Assembly: GCA_018350325.1 (NCBI GenBank)
Contig: JAEVLN010000017.1
Coordinates: forward strand, 868,001-932,000
Length of the DNA: 64,000 nucleotides
Direction: 5' to 3'
Source: Globodera rostochiensis
Lineage: Eukaryota > Nematoda > Chromadorea > Rhabditida > Heteroderidae
Program-made: the position numbers and the translations under genes
Notes under the pieces: model-generated
Told to the model about the DNA's origin: nothing
Database searches by the model: none
What the model saw: only the letters and a program-made list of their open reading frames with translations
Shown: piece after piece, positions 21,446 to 33,416 of the stretch
How positions within the stretch are numbered: the stretch's first letter is position 1
Layout: each line of letters opens with the position of its first letter

Positions 21446-24400
21446 AATTCTTCAGTTGCGCCACTGATGATCAAAGAGCGCATTCAGGAGGCTGTGCATG
21501 TTCTGGCCAACTTCAAAGTTCGCGCTGAGCCGGGCCGCAAGCGCAGTGAGTACCTAAAGGTTAGTTGGGAAATTCCATTGGTAATGAACGGTTATTCCAG
21601 ACACGTAGCCAGGGGGGGTGGGCCTCGAAATGAAATTTGAGGAAAAAAAACAAGAGAGGGGACCCTATTTTTTGCACTTTTACAAACCTGCTCCCCCCCC
21701 CCCCGGCTACGGGCTGATTTTAGGGACAATGAGAACATTTTGTCTTATTAAAATTATAAATTTTCTCAGCAGCTTCCTATTGGCTTCGACGGGCGTCTTT
21801 CAAACCAAAAATTATTTCTAATTCATTTTTTAATGAAGTAATTGAGGGTCGAACATTTACGCGCTTTGCACTTTTTTTCCAATTTTAATCAAGTTCAACG
21901 CTAATCTTTCTCTAATTTCAGAGTTTGCTGGAAGATTTGTGCTCTTTTTATGGCTATAACGAATTTTTGATGGAGAAATTTATGCAACTTTTCCCCAATG
22001 GCGCTGAAGTGGGCTTTGAGGCTTTGAAAAATTTTTGTTTGGATTATTTTTTTAGTTACTCGAATTTCTGGACAGTAATGATCAGCCACGGCCGGTGACA
22101 ATTCGTTCAAATCCGCTAAAAACGCGACGAGGAGAGCTGGCCAAATCGCTGGTTTGGAAATTCAATTTAAATTTTAAAAACAATGACTTGGGCCCCTATT
22201 CCTTCACATTTTTTGTAATTTCCAATTGACGCAATAATTCTATGCGCATTCATTTCTTTTTTAAGAAAAGCTTCTATTTTTTTTGGTTGGTAATCCTGGA
22301 GAATGGGGGGGGGGGTCCCGAATTTTTTTTTCAAAATTAAATCAATGATTACGAAATTTGGTGTCAGATTCGTGATCAGCAAACACACTCAAAAACTTCC
22401 GGTTGTAATTTTTTAGCTCAAAACCCAAACAAAAAATTAAGGGATGCATTGTTCCACCCACTTAATAAGTACTTGTAAATGAAAAAATTGTCATTTTTGG
22501 AATTTTCCTCAGATTTCTCGTGGAATGAATGTTGACCCGGCCGCAAAATGGACGAAGGTGGGCCTTGTGGTCTACGATTCGCAAGTGCCAGTTGGTGGGT
22601 AAAAGGCACAGCCAAAAAAGGCCATGACGACTTTTTAAGTTCGGACTTCGAAGGACTCGCTATGTCCGGACTTTGTTTCGTTATATAATTTTGGGTGACC
22701 AACGGAAGGACCCGGGATCCCGAATCCCGGGTTTTTGTCGGGAGCGGAATTTTAGCCGGCATCCTCCTGCCCGGGCGGGCATTTTTTAAATCCCGAACCT
22801 CGGTTTTTTACTTTTGTTGGTCACTAATACTATGTTAAATTTAAAAGTTAAATAATTTTGTCTGCTGGCCCTTGGCCAATTGGTTTAACGATGTGTCCAC
22901 TCGCACACTTACAGGAGCTACTCCGGAATATTTGGCCGGTCACTACTCCATTCAGGGCCTTTCCTCCTTTTTGCCCGTCATGGCATTGGCACCACAGCCG
23001 GACGAGCGCATTTTGGTGGGTCCCGTCGGTTGACGTTGAACTCCTAATATTTCCGTTCATCCCTGCTTGCCCTGGGCGTGTCCATTGGACGAGACTCACT
23101 TTCTTTTTACCGCAGGACATGTGCGCAGCGCCTGGAGGCAAAACCACTCACATCGCTTCATTGATGCGAAATACGGGCGTTTTGTTCGCAAATGATGCCA
23201 ATGTAAGCAATTATTGAAAAAAGTTTATATGCTTTTAAAAAACAAACACAAAAAGGGGTGTTTTTTGAGAGTTTTTGATTTTAGTTCGTTCTTCTGAGAT
23301 ACAAAAAACAAATTAATTTTTTTAATTTTTTTTTTTTTGCATTTTTTAATTGAGCTTTATTTAAGATTAAATACATTTTGAACATTCTGCAAATTTATGC
23401 TTTTATATATATTTTTTTTAATTGGAAGGCTGCTCGTCTGAAGGCGGTCATTGGAAATTTGCATCGGATGGGCGTCAACAATTCGGTGGTGAGCAACTTG
23501 GACGGCCAGGAGTTCGCCAAAATCCAACCCCAATCATACGACCGCGTTCTGTTGGACGCGCCCTGCTCGGGGACGGGCGTCATTTGGAAGGATGAAAGCG
23601 TTAAAACTTCAAAGGCGAGACAATTACTTTCTGTCGTGATTGGGATGGGACAGCAATACGAATACATTTATGGCACTTCAAACCATTGGCGCACTGAGCT
23701 TTTTGTATTTTGATTCTAAATTTAAAAAATCTCGACTTTTCTTACATCAATTCAACATTTTTGAATCTTTGCTTTTCAACTTTTGTAACAAAAGTCGCCT
23801 CTTGACATTCATGAACCGTTTTTTTATTTTTCTGGTCACAGGACCACGTGGACATAAAGCGACGTTTCACGATGCAGCGGCGTTTGCTTCTGTCGGCCAT
23901 CGACGCGGTGGACGCGCGATCGAAGTCGGGGGCATATGTGGTTGGTTCGCAAATAAATTCTATTCTTTTCTTTCTGATCAGGATGGTGGGTAATTAATAA
24001 TTAAGAGGGGTAATCAACACACACTTCCAAGGTGTACTCGACCTGCTCCGTGTTGGTGGAGGAGAATGAGGCGGTTGTGCAGCACGCGCTTGGCAAACGA
24101 AACGTCAAAATTGTTCCGATGGGCCTGGAAGTGGGTCTGGAAGGTTTTACGAAGTGAGCAAATATTCAGTTTGGGAATGATCAAGCTGTAAATGTTACTA
24201 AGAGTTCAGTTCCCCCCCCCCCCTCCCCTTCTGAAATGAAATTTGACAAAAAAAACCCACAAGGGGATCCTTTGGTTTTGCAACATTCGCAATTTTTGGA
24301 CAAATTTAGCCAATTTTTGTAAAAAAAAATTCCCGACGGCGCCTCTCGGCACCACCGGACTTCTTCCATTCCTAAAAAGTTTTAAAAATTATATTTTTAA

Positions 24401-24709
24401 ATTTTGGTCGCAAATCTCTTAATTTGAAAAAAGACAATCTCCTGGCTACGCCCCTCTCGGAGTCGGAGGCCGACACCATTTTCTGACTCATTTCACAGGT
24501 TTCGCGAGTACCGTTTCCATCCATCGATGAACAACACGCGTCGTTATTACCCCCACGTGCACAACATCGACGGCTTTTTTGTGGCCAAATTGAAGAAATT
24601 GTCCAATGAAGTGAAGAAGCCGAAGCCGACAAAGAACAAGGGAAAGGAGGCGGCCGAAGAGGGAGAACAGAGCGACATCGATTCTCTCAAGAGAACCTCT
24701 CCTCTCTAA
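21446..24709 (+). CDS. nop2: NOP2 (NOL1/NSUN1) rRNA cytosine-C5 methyltransferase
   Basis: Exons on the plus strand encode, in order, [21 protein letters not shown] (21469), [20 protein letters not shown] (21922), [20 protein letters not shown] (22062), [20 protein letters not shown] (22515), [20 protein letters not shown] (22917), [20 protein letters not shown] (23119), the motif [10 protein letters not shown] (23560), [15 protein letters not shown] (24034) and [20 protein letters not shown] (24510). These are NOP2 family signatures, with SAM-binding APGGKT and the two catalytic cysteines (PCS, TCS) present. NOP2 methylates large-subunit rRNA in the nucleolus. The intron 23615-23841 uses a GC donor, fixed by homology (VKTSK then DHVDIK). 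An Lys-rich tail ends at TAA 24707-24709. The 5' end is unresolved: the usual basic N-terminus is not seen, and the inverted PAXBP1 exon copy lies directly upstream. Confidence 0.88.
21602..21716. mobile_element. Dispersed poly-C/poly-G element, copy in NOP2 intron 1
   Basis: It begins gtagccagggggggtgggcc, contains tgaaatttgaggaaaaaaaacaag and gggaccc, and ends in a run of C followed by ggctacg. Shared pieces occur at 24205-24455 (tgaaatgaaatttgacaaaaaaaac; ctggctacgcccc), 42225-42475 (inverted, ending gccctggctac) and partly at 19395-19450. The ggctacg/gtagcc ends suggest a MITE-like family; I could not define a target duplication. Confidence 0.5.
24205..24465. mobile_element. Dispersed poly-C element, copy in the last NOP2 intron
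   Basis: This intronic segment starts with a 13-C tract and has ctgaaatgaaatttgacaaa, ggcgcctctcggcacc and, at its other end, cctggctacgcccc. The same pieces are found at 21602 and 42225, so the last NOP2 intron was enlarged by an interspersed repeat. Boundaries are approximate. Confidence 0.45.
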
Positions 24710-26164
24710 CAGCTTGTTGTCAATTTTTGAATGTCATAAAAACTGTTATAATGTTTTGCATGGCATTATTTTTCGGGAGGAGCGGCGGTTTTTCCAAAAA
24801 TATTTAAAAATTTCATACTTTTAAAATAAGAAAAAGTCATTTTTTAAGAGTGTGTAAGTTAATTTAGAAAAATTACCAAGGCTTTACTTCGTATTCTTTT
24901 TTCGAAAAAAAACTGTCATTAACGAAACAAGAAAATATTTTTCTCATCCACGAAACAAAACGGAAAAACAGACTACCACTGACTGTAAAAAGATTAAAAC
25001 AACTATAATTTGCCAGTGCAAATTCAAATAAACAAAATTTTATTACAAATTTTGTAGCATTTTTTCTGGGCTTTCCAACAGTACCATTCATTCCCCATTT
25101 GCAACATTTCTTCTTCCAATCAACTTCCATAACTGTCCAATAAGGCATTTCATATTTTTGAAATATAAAAATGAGGTGTTTTTTTTGAAATACCAAAAAT
25201 GTTTGAAAACTCCGATCATTAAGGTTGTGCAAACAAAAAAAGAGTTCGATATAAGAAAATAGAATTTATGCATAAATAACGACAGATAAAAAGAATAACA
25301 TTTTTTTGTGCTTTTTTCTAAAGAATCCAAAATTTTCACCGGAAAAAAGGATAAAAACAGAAAGAATGGATTGAAAACGATCGAACAGTCTGAGCCACGG
25401 CCATTTCAATTATATGGACTAACGCAATTTCTTTTGTCTCTTCTGTGTAGGAGTTGCTTTAGTCCCGCCGGCTTTATCTATAAAAAGGCAAAAACTTTGG
25501 TAAAAAGGACAAGGAAATTGAATTACATTCCACCAAATTTAAGGGTGGCGGTGGTGGGCGATGAAATGTCTCTCATTTCGAAAGTAGAGTGCGGCGCGGG
25601 ATTTTGTAGGATCCCGCGCCGAAATCCCGCATTTTGCGATTTGCGGGATTAATCCCGCATGAGACTATAAAAACAAATCCCGCAGCGGCATCCGCAAATG
25701 CGATTTTGCCGTAAACCGGGACTAAATAAATGTACACCCTATTGATAGCAGACATCGAGCGACAATTTCAATCTTTTTTACAAGGGCCTCCCCCAAGTAA
25801 CTCGGTGTCTTATTTGTTAGTGGGTTTGTCTTCCGACAAGTCAAATGTTGTCTGTTAGTCCTTTTTCCTCTACTCACATACGCTTACCCCATTAATAAAA
25901 TATTTTAATTTAATAAATTTTCAAATATTTTTTTTTAATTAAAATGCGAGCAAAACAAGAATTTTTGAAATAAAATCATCACATCTTCATGAATTTTGAA
26001 AGACCGCTGGCGGCCCGCCATACGCGGTCAAATAATATATGTAGGTACATAGTTTTAGACAATTTCAATTTGTCTCGATGAGAGGAATCGATTGAATATA
26101 ATTTTAGAAAAAACAAAAAGTCTTTGATATTCTTCACTTTTACTAGTCGGTTAAAAGCTAGCGG
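24710..26164. other. 1.45-kb intergenic region, no convincing gene
   Basis: AT-rich sequence downstream of NOP2. Minus-strand frames at 24873-25339 contain Cys and Trp residues and could be a small exon, but no start or splice boundary supports them. At 25588-25720 there is a patch of nested ATCCCGC/GCGGGAT palindromes (ggatcccgcgccgaaatcccgc) related in style to other CCGGGA-rich patches in the window. Confidence 0.4.
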
Positions 26165-27898
26165 CTAACCTACAAAGTAAAATTCTATGGCTTCTGGATT
26201 GCGTGTCCAAAACAAAAACGTTTTAAATTGGCATTTAATTGTTAAAACCCTACCGTTTTTGCTTTCAACTTTCTTTCCACTTCGTTTTTTGTTTTGTGGC
26301 TGCGTTGTACGTTTGTTGTCCTCTGACGTATTATCTTCGTCAGAGTCTTTTTCCCATTTCGTCGTTAGATTCTTTATAAATAGCTCAATCTCTTCGTCAC
26401 TTAAAGACTTAATCTGCCCTTTCCCTTTGCGGGAAGATTTTCCAATTTCTGATGAATTTGTCGACTTTTTCCCGGGGGCGGTCATTTTGTCTTTTGAACT
26501 TTTCGAAGAGCCAACCTTTTCGCCTGCGGAAGGAGACCGAGAGGTGGCGGCGCTCTTGTCCTTACGCTGGGAAGTTGTTTTTGGCAGAATTACTTTGGGA
26601 CCCCCCTGTTTTTGTTGCTGGATGGATGCTTTATGTGCCAATCCTTTTTTTGACTGAATTGTGGCTTTTCCTTTTTGTTGCTGATCGGAATCGGAGGAAG
26701 ACGAAGAAAGTGTTATCATCGTTTTCCCCCTGGGTTGGTTTGGTTTTTTGCCTGATTTGTTTGGTCCTTTTGATGGGCCAAGTGCCAATGGCGATTTTCT
26801 CGCCTTACTCTTTGTCGGCGCCACATTATTCATAAACCATTCGTCCGAATCCTCGTCATTAGTCGATTTGTCCGAATCCTCGTCATTAAGCCATTCGTCC
26901 GATGATTGTTTTTTGCCTGATCTGTTTGGTCCTTTTGATGGGCCAGGTGCCAATGACGATTTTCTCGCGTTACTCTTTGTCGGCGCCACCTTTTTCTTCT
27001 GCCATTCGTCCGAATCCTCGTCATTAAGCCATTCGTCCGATGATTGTTTTTTGCCTGATCTGTTTGGTCCTTTTGATGGGCCAGGTGCCAATGACGATTT
27101 TCTCGCCTTACTCTTTGTCGGCGCCACCTTTTTCTTCTGCCATTCGTCCGAATCCTCGTCATTAGTCGATTTGTCCGAATCCTCGTCATTAAGCCATTCG
27201 TCCGATGATTGTTTTTTGCCTGATCTGTTTGGTCCTTTTGATGGGCCAGGTGCCAATGACGATTTTCTCGCCTTACTCTTTGTCGGCGCCACCTTTTTCT
27301 TCTGCCATTCGTCCGAATCCTTGTTATTAGGCGATTTGTCCAACTCCTCTCCGGATGAAGAGGACTTCACCAACGATTCCGCACTATTGGACTCGGCTTC
27401 CGATTCAGTTGCTACATATTCTTCGTCGCCGTCCCCTTCTGCTGACGATGATGAAGTTGGGAAAGCATCGTTGTATTCAAAGTTTGGTGATTTTAATGGC
27501 TTTGGCTGCCTTTTTTGAGTCGATGATGTTGGCACTTGTGGATAAGGAAAAGCGGCTTTTTGTTGGTCCTCTTGTTTTGATTCTGTATCGATTGAGGCGG
27601 CTTTTTGTTGGTCCTCTTGTTTTGATTCTGTATCGATTGAGGCGGCTTTTTGTTGGTCCTCTTGTTTTGGTTCTGTATCGATTGAGGCGGCTTTTTGTTG
27701 GTCCTCTTGTTTTGGTTCTGTATCGATTGAGGCGGCTTTTTGTTGGTCCTCTTGTTTTGATTCTGTATCGATTGACGAGTGCGCTTCTTCATTAGCCGGT
27801 TCTTTCTTTTCGAGCTCATCATCCGACGCCGCGTTTACTGCAATTAGTCCACTCAGACAATGCGTGGTGAGAAGCAAAAGGCACAAATTTCTGACCAT
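26165..27898 (-). CDS. Secreted repeat protein (acidic/basic, Ser-Lys rich), 577 aa
   Basis: A single long frame starts at a true ATG (27896-27898) with a convincing signal peptide, MVRNLCLLLLTTHCLSGLIA, and runs to a stop at 26165. After an acidic stretch come five copies of a 15-residue repeat (SIDTESKQEDQQKAA and variants; residues about 42-116). Then come about four copies of a longer module (residues about 195-390) with DSDEWQKKKVAPTKSKARKS, SSLAPGPSKGPNRSGKKQ and SSDEWLNDED. A Ser/Lys-rich tail with several basic clusters resembling nuclear localisation signals follows. No enzymatic domain is seen. The last 27 residues differ in composition; GT of a possible donor lies at the start of the codons after KNGR (about 26247), so a further exon may exist. 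The architecture is consistent with a secreted effector or a structural glycoprotein; function is not known. Confidence 0.75.
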   Translation of the reverse strand: MVRNLCLLLLTTHCLSGLIAVNAASDDELEKKEPANEEAHSSIDTESKQEDQQKAASIDTEPKQEDQQKAASIDTEPKQEDQQKAASIDTESKQEDQQKAASIDTESKQEDQQKAAFPYPQVPTSSTQKRQPKPLKSPNFEYNDAFPTSSSSAEGDGDEEYVATESEAESNSAESLVKSSSSGEELDKSPNNKDSDEWQKKKVAPTKSKARKSSLAPGPSKGPNRSGKKQSSDEWLNDEDSDKSTNDEDSDEWQKKKVAPTKSKARKSSLAPGPSKGPNRSGKKQSSDEWLNDEDSDEWQKKKVAPTKSNARKSSLAPGPSKGPNRSGKKQSSDEWLNDEDSDKSTNDEDSDEWFMNNVAPTKSKARKSPLALGPSKGPNKSGKKPNQPRGKTMITLSSSSSDSDQQQKGKATIQSKKGLAHKASIQQQKQGGPKVILPKTTSQRKDKSAATSRSPSAGEKVGSSKSSKDKMTAPGKKSTNSSEIGKSSRKGKGQIKSLSDEEIELFIKNLTTKWEKDSDEDNTSEDNKRTTQPQNKKRSGKKVESKNGRVLTIKCQFKTFLFWTRNPEAIEFYFVG

Positions 27899-28265
27899 TT
27901 TTTAATAATAATTTCTGAAAAAAACAATTTACAAAGGGACACTAGTAAATCTGTTCATTGCTCATTTTTGGGCCAATTAAAAAAAAAAATTATTAAGGAT
28001 GACAACTCTGAATCCAACCAAACTCGAGAGTATTTTCTTGGCTAAAAACGAGAAATAATGTTGCTAATGTTTTTAGTTGGATGGCATATGAGAATATATG
28101 TAGAGGAATATGCCTTGAAATGCCACGTATTCAAATCGATTTCCTATGGCATATGGCATTTGCCTATGTATATTTTCCATTCTGTGACGCACACTTTGCA
28201 AATTTCCACGTCAGCTGACAATGAGCAAAATTTAATAAAAAACGAATGAATAAACCTGCAAAATC
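27899..28265. other. Upstream region of the secreted repeat protein
   Basis: AT-rich with repeated short motifs related to gcatatg (atggcatatgagaat, atggcatatggcatt near 28081-28162). It presumably contains the promoter of the minus-strand gene ending at 27898. No coding frame is supported. Confidence 0.4.
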
Positions 28266-28276
28266 GTAAAAATAGT

Positions 28277-28930
28277 GTCGACGAATCATCGGAGGCGGAG
28301 GATCGCTTTTTTTTGGGGGGGGGGGGGGCATTTCAATTCCGCAGCGAACCCGGAGAAAATGGAACAACACCAGCAACGAGCAGCGAAGAAGCAACGATTC
28401 CGTGTTGCTGGCGAATGCTTTCCCTGTCCAAAAGGGCCGCCTGGTGTCTGGTCCTCGAGGCCCTCACGGAACGAGTCCCGGAGGTCACCGAGGATATTTC
28501 GACTTTTTCGGTCTAACTTTTTTAAACAACTCTAGACGCTTAGCTTTCTTTTGCAATGTTACTCAACTCAAAGAGTTCTTTCGATTGATACTAATTGCAA
28601 CTAATTAGGCTTAGTATAATCGAGTTTTCTTGGGAACGAACCACTTTTCAGCTTACAACATTTTTAAAAGCCTACAGAAATACGAAGAATTTAATACCAT
28701 TTGACAGCATTTAGTCTGGAGAATTTTTTTTTTGCAAAAAAAAGCTAAACGTTTAAAGTTGTTTGAAACAAATTAGAAGGAAAAACTCAAATAGGTATTC
28801 TGTTCGTGGTGACCAATTTTCCGTACACCCGAGGAGGGCCTCCCGGCGAAGATGGACTCTGCCGGGGCCTTACGACGGGTCATATTGTGTCGACGAATCA
28901 TCCGGAGGCGGATTATCTGATCCGACAATA
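28277..28930 (+). pseudogene. Collagen-like gene remnant with duplicated 3' end
   Basis: Around 28405-28490 the plus strand reads, across two frames, CFPCPKGPPGV and then GPRGPHGTSPGGHRGYF. Near 28825-28905 it reads RGGPPGEDGLC in one frame and GPYDGSYCVDESSGGG in another. Cys-flanked Gly-X-Y runs and a C-terminal YDGSYC are features of nematode cuticle collagens, but they are spread over different frames and split by AT-rich sequence, so the gene is broken. The 3'-end sequence gtgtcgacgaatcatc(c)ggaggcgga occurs at both 28275 and 28889, indicating an internal duplication. Confidence 0.45.
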
Positions 28931-28949
28931 AGAACCAAAAATAAATAAT

Positions 28950-29654
28950 AAAAAGATTGTTTTGCTCCAACGGGATTTGAACCTCATATCTCAGCCCGGA
29001 GGCATTCTGCAAAAAATAACACGTTTAGTTACTAGGGTGATCTATATGTACCAAATTCCATCCCGAAACTCCACGGACAACTTCCTTTGTTAGAGAAGGG
29101 CCAATTTAATGAAGATTAATTAATCTCTCCTCATTCATTCATCCCCACCCCCCGCACCTTCCAAACAGTGCCGACAAAAAGGGACGGGGCATTTAGTGGG
29201 ACGGGCGGGTGGGAAGGGGCGGAGGCGAAGACACGGAGATTTACCCGAGGCGAGATTCGCAAAAAAGTGCCGTCCGTTGGGCCCACAAAAATGCGACCAA
29301 AACTATTAATGAATGGAGAGGAGAGGTGTTGATTGACGATAATAGAAACAATATATATGTAACAACAAACAAAAAAAAAAGCACAGAAAAAAACAAAAAA
29401 AAATTTGATCATTTTCGCTTGCTTCATTCACGCCACCCCACTACAACGCGTTCGCGCTTCTTTGCCCATTATTCACTGCTCGTCCCAATTGCCCTCCAAT
29501 TTGTGCCTGATTTCAAGTCCGTGCAATGCCACCAAAGCTGCAACCTGAAAACTATGAGAATTTGATTTGCTTTTTGTCTGTGCTAAGGCATAAAAATTTC
29601 TTTGACGAAAAATCAACATTTTCCTTTTAATGTAAAAAGCTTAGTCACTCTCCC
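28950..29654. other. Intergenic, no gene seen
   Basis: Contains a degenerate tRNA-like B-box on the minus strand at 28968-29010 and AT-rich sequence with A-runs near 29370-29405. Open frames here lack support. Confidence 0.4.
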
Positions 29655-32008
29655 CTATTGAAAGCCTCGAGAATGGCCAAACTCTTGAATGGTAGTCACC
29701 ACCTGTTCCGCCATTTTGGTGTTTGGCTGCGCGACCGATGAACCGAACTTGCGTCCGTTCACGCACACAGTGCCTATGAATCGGTGTTCATGGTTTCTCT
29801 AAAAATATGTTTTTTTTTTTCATTTTACTTTTTTTTCATTCACTGTCTGATAGAGCGGGGCATCGAATTGTTGTCGAAAACAGTGATTGCTGAGCACACA
29901 TTTCGGCGTCAACTTCCCATTAACTCCGCATTTCAAACACTTCCTTAAGCGCGTTGTCATTATGCAAAACAACATTTTGGTATTCGGATTAGGTACTTAG
30001 AAAAGAAAATAAAAAAATTTTCCCTTATCGAATAAAAAAAAAAATTCAAGTTTTACTCCCAAAATTTCTTTTCCATAAAACATATTTGCAACTCCATGGT
30101 CACATCCCTAACCGATCCGTCAGATGGGACCAAAATTTGCATAAACTGACGGATGGAAACTGAGCTGCGCGACCCGCACGCCGTCCACCATTTTCAGCAT
30201 GGGAACTTTGTCGTCCACCTGCTCGTCAACGTAATTTCTGGGGCGCTTCGCGGGCAGTCTTTTGTCGTCGTCGGTTTGGCCTTGTGGCGTCTCCACCGCC
30301 TCCTGCTCTTGGCCTATTTTCCGACGACTCTTCCACCTTTCGCTGTCCATGCCCCAAATGTGACAAATTTGACGGACCGTCGAGGCCGCGACGGTCAGCC
30401 GACCGCATGGATCGAATTCCTTAAGAAATAAATGTTTGTTTCTCTAATTTGTACCAACAACCAAACATCTTTTCAATTTTCTTATATTCATTGTCTTCTC
30501 CTAATTTTTGCATTAAAATTTCGACGAATTAAGGACTGAATCATGCCCACCCCACCCAACCTGTTGACTGCCCAAAATGCGCTGCACCACATATTTGGAG
30601 CCAGTAAAGCTTTCATCGTATTGGCAAACCTGCAAATGTGTGAACGAATGAAAATAAAAAATCGCAAAAATCGTGACAAAACTTTTGCAAAAAATTTTGG
30701 ATGTCCTTTTCCATCGATAAAAGGCCGTCCGGACGGAATATGGACGGCCTGGCCAAGGCTCTTCTAGCCACCATCACACCGCTCGCCCCCGTCTCTTCGC
30801 GAAACCGCCCAAGGTCCTCGTAGGAGTGAATTGATCCGGAAAAGCCCTAAAAACGAAATCACCAAAAAACCAATAAAATCAATTTTAAATTTCTTTTAAT
30901 ATTATATTTTAAAAATAATGTTTTGTATAGTAATTACATTGGCAAAAACGGGGACGGACAGCGAGCGACAAATTTGGTTAATTTCAGCCACGCGGCATTG
31001 GTCCTTTGGCCGCTCGTCCCGTTGCCGTCCGTGCACCGCCACCGCGGAAACACCACACCGCTCGACCATACGGACGAAGTCCAAAGTTTTGTCCTGCTGA
31101 AAGGACAAAGGTGCCAATGCAATTCGATAAATTAAACAAGACAAAAAAGATGGTCTTTGCTCGGGAAGCTTTTTTTGTTGGAATTTTTCAGAATTTTCGC
31201 CTCCCTCCCTCGCCAGTCAAACCCCCTTAATCAGAGTTACTCACAGAGTTCAAAAGCCGGATTTTGCACGACACCGGCACCACCGAGGCGGACACAATCG
31301 CAGTGAGAATCTGAACGCGCATTTGGGCACCCCTCGTCGTTATTTACCCCATGTTTCTGAACCTCCTTGGCCCTTTCGGGGTCACTCAAAAGCGCGGCGC
31401 CCATGCCACAATGGATGGAGAAAGGCTTCGGACAGCCCATGTTCACGTCAATGGCCGCAAAGTCGTGGCCAACTTTTTGACAAATTTTTGTTGCGGTTTC
31501 AGCCGAATTTGTGCCCTGAAATTGGTTGGAAAATGACACACTTGGCATCCCAAACAAAAATTCGGCGGGGGCACTTACAATTTGCAGAACGCAGCGCGAT
31601 CGCTCTTCAGCAGCCACTCTCAGCACAACCTCGTCACCCAACGTGTAATCGACCGTGTCCAAAGCGGCTTTAAAAGTTGAACAGCCATGAATGAACTTTT
31701 GAAAGTAGAGGAGGAGGCGATCCTTCAGATTGACCAGAGGGATGAAATTTTTAGTTTTATGGAAACAAAATTCCTATCCAAATATATTCATAAAAATGGG
31801 AAGGGATAAATTAAAAAAAAAGTAGAATAAGACTAGCAATTTTTTTACCATTTTCTACTCGTTGGCTGCCCAACAGTCTCTGATCAACAATTTCTTCCGT
31901 GTACACTAAATCAGCGCCATAGCTTAGCGCAAGCACTCTCAACGGGGTACGACCAGCACGAACCATAGGCGCTAAAATGTTCTTCGAGTTGTCGTAAACC
32001 GTGCTCAT
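29655..32008 (-). CDS. dus2: tRNA-dihydrouridine(20) synthase DUS2 with C-terminal dsRNA-binding domain
   Basis: Minus-strand exons encode NILAPMVRAGRTPLRVLALS and YGADLVYTEEIVDQRLLGSQ (32000-31860), AIDVNMGCPKPFSIHCGMGA (31470), VSCKIRLLNS (31270), VRMVERCGVSAVAVHGRQRD (31080), GASGVMVARRALARPSIFRP (30760), QYDESFTGSKYVVQRI (30600), a charged linker (30420-30130), then KLTPKCVLSNHC (29930) and RFIGTVCVNGRKFGSSVAQP (29770). This order and the FMN-barrel motifs (APMV, NMGCP, AVHGR, VMVAR) identify DUS2, which reduces uridine 20 in tRNA; the last two exons are its double-stranded-RNA-binding domain. The ATG at 32008 follows ctgttttag, a good spliced-leader acceptor. The junction after MEKDIQNFLQK (about 30682) does not keep frame with the obvious GT donor, so one base or one site there needs checking. 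Confidence 0.9.
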
Positions 32009-33416
32009 CGCACTTGCACATAGAATAAGCCCGATTCCCCTAAAACAGACAGAATCGGAGAACAATGATTCGCGCTTTCTTTATTTTTATGGGTAATAGT
32101 GAAGATGGTGAGAGCTAAGCGATTCGATTTAAACAAAGAAAGTTATGACGCCACAACTAAAGTTGGCACCTGGGCGGATCGGAGCGGACGTTTCGGCCCC
32201 GCCTTTTCGGCCCCGGGGTAAAATGTTGGCATACTGTATTTATACAACACAAACTGTTCATTTTTGCTCTGTGCCAGGGGTTCGAGCCCGGTAGACTGCA
32301 AGTATGAATTTCACCGATTTTCGATAAAATAGTTATGGATGATTAAAAAAGATAGTTTTAAAAATTTTTAAAAAATTTAAAACCACCTTTACTTCGTTTT
32401 GCCTCCCTTTTCAATGTCCCAATTTTGTGATTTTCGCTCATTTTATGCTACTTTTTTCAGCCTGTTTGCTTAAAAATGTTGAAAAAATTTTTGCTTTAAG
32501 CCTAAACGTTTTGCTTTTGGGTAGACAATTTAGTTGCCAAGCTCTTTGCAAAAAATTAGGCAAATCGGTGTGTTTAATCAAAAATTCTTGTGTTCGATGT
32601 GTGGCCAACTCGATTTCTGCTGTAATTTCTCTTTTTTTTGGATGACATAACGCCAAAGCTCAATGCCATATTTGCTTGCTATTCCCATCGTTAAGTTATG
32701 TACTAGTAAATGCACTATATAAAATCGTTATTTATTTGTTGACTGAGCATTTTTCCCATTTATTTTTGCCTCACCCTAATAGGTACATAGTTATATAACA
32801 ATAAAATGACTCGATCCGTTTCAGAACAGATTAAATTACCAAAATCTTCGCACTTTTCTGACCGTAGCTTTTTTGAAGTTCGTACTATCGTTTAGCTCCT
32901 GCTAAATAATAGCGTCTAACCCACAAAAAAAGCCTAGATTGGTACCAAATTTGTTTTGTCTGGTTCTTTGTACTAGGCGTTATATTGTTTCAAATTTTCG
33001 GCACCAAAACGAGAAAGAGAATCTTTTCAAATTTCTCATTGGATTAAACTTGTTTCAGATAATTAACTCCGTCCGTCGTGTTACCTACTCCGTCGCATTA
33101 TTGGAGTATAAAAGCTGCTCAACGAGTGTTGGACATACATCACACCGAAGTGCCATCTCATAACCGGTCAGCAGTGCTGTTTTATCTCAACTTTTTTTCT
33201 AAAAAACTAATTCAGGGAAGTCCACGAGTTTCACGCGTCAAGCAATGGGAGCAGAGGACGCGTCTCTTCGCGATGATGTAGCAGCAGATGACGTAGTTGA
33301 GTGCACAACCTAAAATGACCCTAAATGTGGGAGTGGGCGGTGTTGAATGATGGGATTTGAATGGGGCTATCGGAATTTTTCAGCTCCCTCTAACAATAAA
33401 AAATTGTTTTTCAGGT
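32009..33416. other. Divergent promoter region of DUS2 and the USP gene
   Basis: The two genes are transcribed away from this interval. It contains ggccccgccttttcggccccgg near 32190-32217, a motif echoed at 58232-58300, and a lone B-box-like ggttcgagcccgg at 32280. No coding frame is supported. The acceptor ttgtttttcag ends at 33414, three bases before the USP start. Confidence 0.45.

Noticed and set aside
22009..22055. A seventh GC-AG intron in NOP2 (GAG|GCTTTG)
   Set aside because: An in-frame GT donor at 22009 gives a better alignment to NOP2, so the ordinary GT-AG intron is preferred.
24873..25339. Minus-strand small protein with Trp/Cys residues
   Set aside because: AT-rich composition, alternative open frames overlapping, and no reliable start or splice boundary.
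28966..29030. Possible tRNA on the minus strand (good B-box, ggttcaaatcc)
   Set aside because: No acceptor pairing and no convincing A-box or anticodon arm; treated as a degenerate tRNA-like fragment.
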